This document shows positions 32,557 through 34,391 of a stretch of DNA of 34,391 bases, in pieces. Below the pieces are notes generated by a model. It was not told the origin of the DNA. It saw nothing but the letters and a program-made list of their open reading frames with translations, and did not search any database. The DNA is from Lachnospiraceae bacterium (GTDB lineage Bacteria > Bacillota > Clostridia > Lachnospirales > Lachnospiraceae): positions 1 to 34,391 of the forward strand of contig JAIECJ010000036.1 of NCBI GenBank assembly GCA_029068555.1, read 5' to 3'. How positions within the stretch are numbered: position 1 is the first letter of the stretch; every line of letters starts with the position of its first letter. The position numbers were made by a program, and so were the translations under genes.

Positions 32557-33345
32557 ATGAATATTACAATCACAGGAAATCTTGGAAGCGGCAAATCGAG
32601 CGTGGCAAAAAAACTGAAGGAAAGAGGATATGAATATTCGTCGACGGGAAATATATTCAGACAGCTTGCCATGGAAAAAGGCATGTCTGTCGAAGCGTTT
32701 AATAAGCAGGTAAACGAAGCAGCAAGCCGCGGTGACCATTCTGTGGACAAGATGATTGATGATACGACAACAAGAATCAGTGAGGAGCGTGATAATGTAG
32801 TATTTGATTCACGCCTTGCGTGGCATTTTGCATCCAAAAGTTTCAAGATATTTATTATTACAGACATTGACGAGGCAAGCCGCAGGGTTTTCAATGACAG
32901 CCTGCGGGCAAATTCGGAGTCGTATGAGTCACAGGGGGCATGCAGAAAGGCTCTTATTAACAGGCAGAAGCTTGAGACTGTGCGATATAAGGAAGTGTAT
33001 GGCATTGATTACTATGACATGAGCAATTACAATCTGGTGATAGAGAGTACAAATGCGTCACCAGATGAGATTGTTCAGGAAATATTGGACAAAATGGCGG
33101 AATATCAAAGTGGAAAGTTTGAGAAAATGATGGAACTGAATCCCACATCTGTTATAGTACCTACAGAAGATGTGCCAGATGCTGATGTCGTATCCGTTGT
33201 TGAAAAAGAGGGGACATTTATACTGAGTGCCGGTAAAAGTAAGCTTGACGAGGCTGTTGCACAGGGATTGAAATTTGTGGTAGTAAAGGTATCCGGTTCA
33301 GAACCCGGCGGAGAGGACAGTTTTATGAATTTTACCAGAATGTAA
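32557..33345 (+). CDS. Cytidylate-kinase-like NTPase with extra C-terminal part
   Basis: 262 residues. Residues 1-190 are a P-loop kinase of the cytidylate-kinase-like (AAA_18) type: P-loop GNLGSGKSS at 7-15, YEYSSTGNIFRQLA as the nucleotide-binding region, NVVFDSRLAWHF, and a lid with RRVFNDSLR. The remaining 70 residues (from about MMELNPTSVIVPTED on) form a mixed alpha/beta tail unlike standard CMP kinase, containing VEKEGTFILSAGKSKLDEAV. Whether it phosphorylates CMP or another small molecule is unclear, and a separate standard cmk would be expected elsewhere. The start at 32557 has AAGGAGAGG 9 bases upstream; the open frame to 32521 lacks one. Confidence 0.8.
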   Translation: MNITITGNLGSGKSSVAKKLKERGYEYSSTGNIFRQLAMEKGMSVEAFNKQVNEAASRGDHSVDKMIDDTTTRISEERDNVVFDSRLAWHFASKSFKIFIITDIDEASRRVFNDSLRANSESYESQGACRKALINRQKLETVRYKEVYGIDYYDMSNYNLVIESTNASPDEIVQEILDKMAEYQSGKFEKMMELNPTSVIVPTEDVPDADVVSVVEKEGTFILSAGKSKLDEAVAQGLKFVVVKVSGSEPGGEDSFMNFTRM

Positions 33346-33346
33346 T

Positions 33347-33401
33347 AAAATAAAGCACAAAAAATGGATGTTGTTCGCATCCATTTTTTGTGCTTTATTT
33401 T
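33347..33401. terminator. Bidirectional terminator with a 24-bp perfect stem
   Basis: 33347-33370 and 33378-33401 are perfect complements (core GCACAAAAAATGGATG) around a 7-base loop TTGTTCG. A-rich and T-rich flanks allow termination in both directions, between the convergent kinase-like and SGNH genes. The SGNH stop codon (33395-33397) lies within the stem. Confidence 0.92.
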
Positions 33402-34279
33402 GTTATTTCCATAAATGCATAATCTTTTAATACACTGTTCCAAATCTTGTATGCGCGGCTATTCTCATGCACATAGCTGTCGGAACTATATTCTGGACGA
33501 ATCGCATTGTTTGGTCCCATTAGATGTTCGGAGATATTGATAAAACCCCAGCCATTCTGCATACACAGATCCTGCAGAAGGATATTGGCAGTCTGAATGG
33601 ATTCGTTACTCAGATATCCGGTGTTGACGCCGCTCATGATACATGGAATGGATATTACATATACCTGCAATCCGGGAGTCTTAGCTGTAATTCTTGTGAT
33701 CAGTGTCTGCATGTCTGAAACAAACTGATTTGGCGTACTGCCTGTCAGGTCATTTATTCCGTAACAGATAAACATTTTTGAAACATTAGGAAGCTGAGAT
33801 ACAGAGTCTTCAATATACTGAACTTGTCCGTTGTATATTGGCATAATGCCAGCATGCTCTGTGAGGGCATTTTTTGATATGGCTGCTTTGGCAGAGCAGC
33901 TTACCCTTGCCAGAAAGTATGTAGAATCGGATGCGATGGACTCATGCGTCCGACAGTATTCGTTGAATCCAACAGTGAGTGAATCGCCTACGAATACAGA
34001 ATTTGCAAAGAAAGCATTTTCAGAAATCATTCCGCTTGCAACAATTTCGTTAAATTTTTGTTCATCAATATTTCCGCTGGTATAATTATCTACAAGATAT
34101 AGATTTAATCGCGCTGTAAGACTGTCTGTAAGATTTTCATTTGCCAGAGCGGCACCCGTTATAGGCTGTATAATGGAGAACGCAGGCATATTTACCAGTT
34201 CCTCGGCATATACTGTTGATGGAGTAAGAATCAGCATACATATAAAGAGTGCTAGTACTGAATTGGTATATTTTTTCAT
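33395..34279 (-). CDS. Secreted SGNH/GDSL-family hydrolase
   Basis: 294 residues with a signal peptide (KKYTNSVLALFICMLIL, cleavage near VYA-EE at 25). After a 70-residue N-terminal part without recognised domain, the SGNH fold shows block I VFVGDSLTVGFNEY with the nucleophile S100, block III YGINDLTG with the Asn, and block V DSYVHENSRAY with Asp and His. Such enzymes act as esterases on acetylated polysaccharide or peptidoglycan or on lipids; the substrate is unknown. Block V has an extra residue between Asp and His compared with the usual DxxH. AAAGGAG precedes the ATG. It has its own promoter at 34315-34343 with the TAACGGTTAA motif near the start of transcription. Confidence 0.88.
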   Translation of the reverse strand: MKKYTNSVLALFICMLILTPSTVYAEELVNMPAFSIIQPITGAALANENLTDSLTARLNLYLVDNYTSGNIDEQKFNEIVASGMISENAFFANSVFVGDSLTVGFNEYCRTHESIASDSTYFLARVSCSAKAAISKNALTEHAGIMPIYNGQVQYIEDSVSQLPNVSKMFICYGINDLTGSTPNQFVSDMQTLITRITAKTPGLQVYVISIPCIMSGVNTGYLSNESIQTANILLQDLCMQNGWGFINISEHLMGPNNAIRPEYSSDSYVHENSRAYKIWNSVLKDYAFMEITK

Positions 34280-34314
34280 GGCAAAGCTCCTTTCATAACG
34301 GTTAACAAAATAAC

Positions 34315-34343
34315 TATATATCGTAGTATGTCCAAAATGTCAA
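34315..34343 (-). promoter_or_regulatory. SGNH gene promoter
   Basis: On the minus strand TTGACA (34343-34338), a 17-base spacer and TATATA (34320-34315). TAACGGTTAA (34296-34305, plus-strand reading) lies around positions +4 to +13 of the transcript, similar to the pckA leader repeat. Confidence 0.75.
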
Positions 34344-34391
34344 AGGCAATATCAACAATATATAGAACCTCAGCCTTAGCTTATTATAAAT

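Noticed and set aside
1-34391. CRISPR arrays, tRNA genes, insertion sequences and prophage genes
   Set aside because: No regular repeat-spacer pattern, no cloverleaf apart from the tRNA-like part of tmRNA, and no transposase, integrase or phage protein frames were found on reading both strands.

Overview
The window looks like chromosomal DNA from a low-to-moderate GC Firmicute, most likely a gut Clostridium of the Lachnospiraceae type. Evidence for this: strong AGGAGG-type ribosome sites, many TTGACA-N17-TATAAT promoters, a T-box leader ahead of pheST, a 6S-like RNA, BlaI/BlaR1 and VanR/VanS-like regulators, ATP-type PEP carboxykinase, a SpoIID-family protein and a tmRNA of bacterial single-piece form. 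No phage, plasmid, insertion sequence or CRISPR array is visible. This is a core-genome stretch with several regulatory RNAs.

Layout. Positions 1-4040 hold threonine synthase, a small membrane protein and an M24 aminopeptidase. Positions 4095-6001 hold pckA with a clear promoter, a leader inverted repeat and a terminator. Positions 6057-7865 hold a BlaI-like repressor and a BlaR1-like M56 protease. Positions 7922-11289 hold a two-component system with a large multi-span kinase. Positions 11303-16261 form a two-gene operon: a secreted DUF5722-like protein (putative glycosidase fold), then a 1104-residue degenerate-STAND/TPR/GAF/GGDEF protein. Positions 16329-16579 encode a 6S RNA with its own promoter and terminator. 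A SpoIID-domain membrane protein follows, apparently starting at an ATT codon, and then a YihY-family protein. Positions 19076-20115 hold a hemerythrin-CheX-like fusion behind a highly structured leader. Positions 20183-25356 are the T-box-controlled pheS-pheT-queA operon, followed by a PilZ protein. From 25955 to 28454 the minus strand carries a DUF362 protein and a GH43 enzyme. paaK runs rightward and converges on a hotdog thioesterase and the tmRNA (both minus strand). The right end holds a secreted ComEC-like metallo-beta-lactamase protein, a cytidylate-kinase-like protein and a secreted SGNH hydrolase.

How parts may work together. Three proteins point to cyclic di-GMP or motility-type signalling: the GGDEF protein with an intact active site and no RxxD inhibition site, the PilZ protein, and the hemerythrin-CheX fusion. 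The pheST-queA operon reads phenylalanine-tRNA charging through a TTC specifier. 

The most interesting unexplained signals are the riboswitch-like leader at 19111-19228, with two mutually exclusive pairings next to the ribosome site; a pair of structured intergenic elements (16583-16676 and 20609-20704), each lying directly behind an intrinsic terminator, with compensatory stem changes between them; and the ATT-initiated SpoIID-like gene. All functional statements are from reading the sequence; no database search was run.
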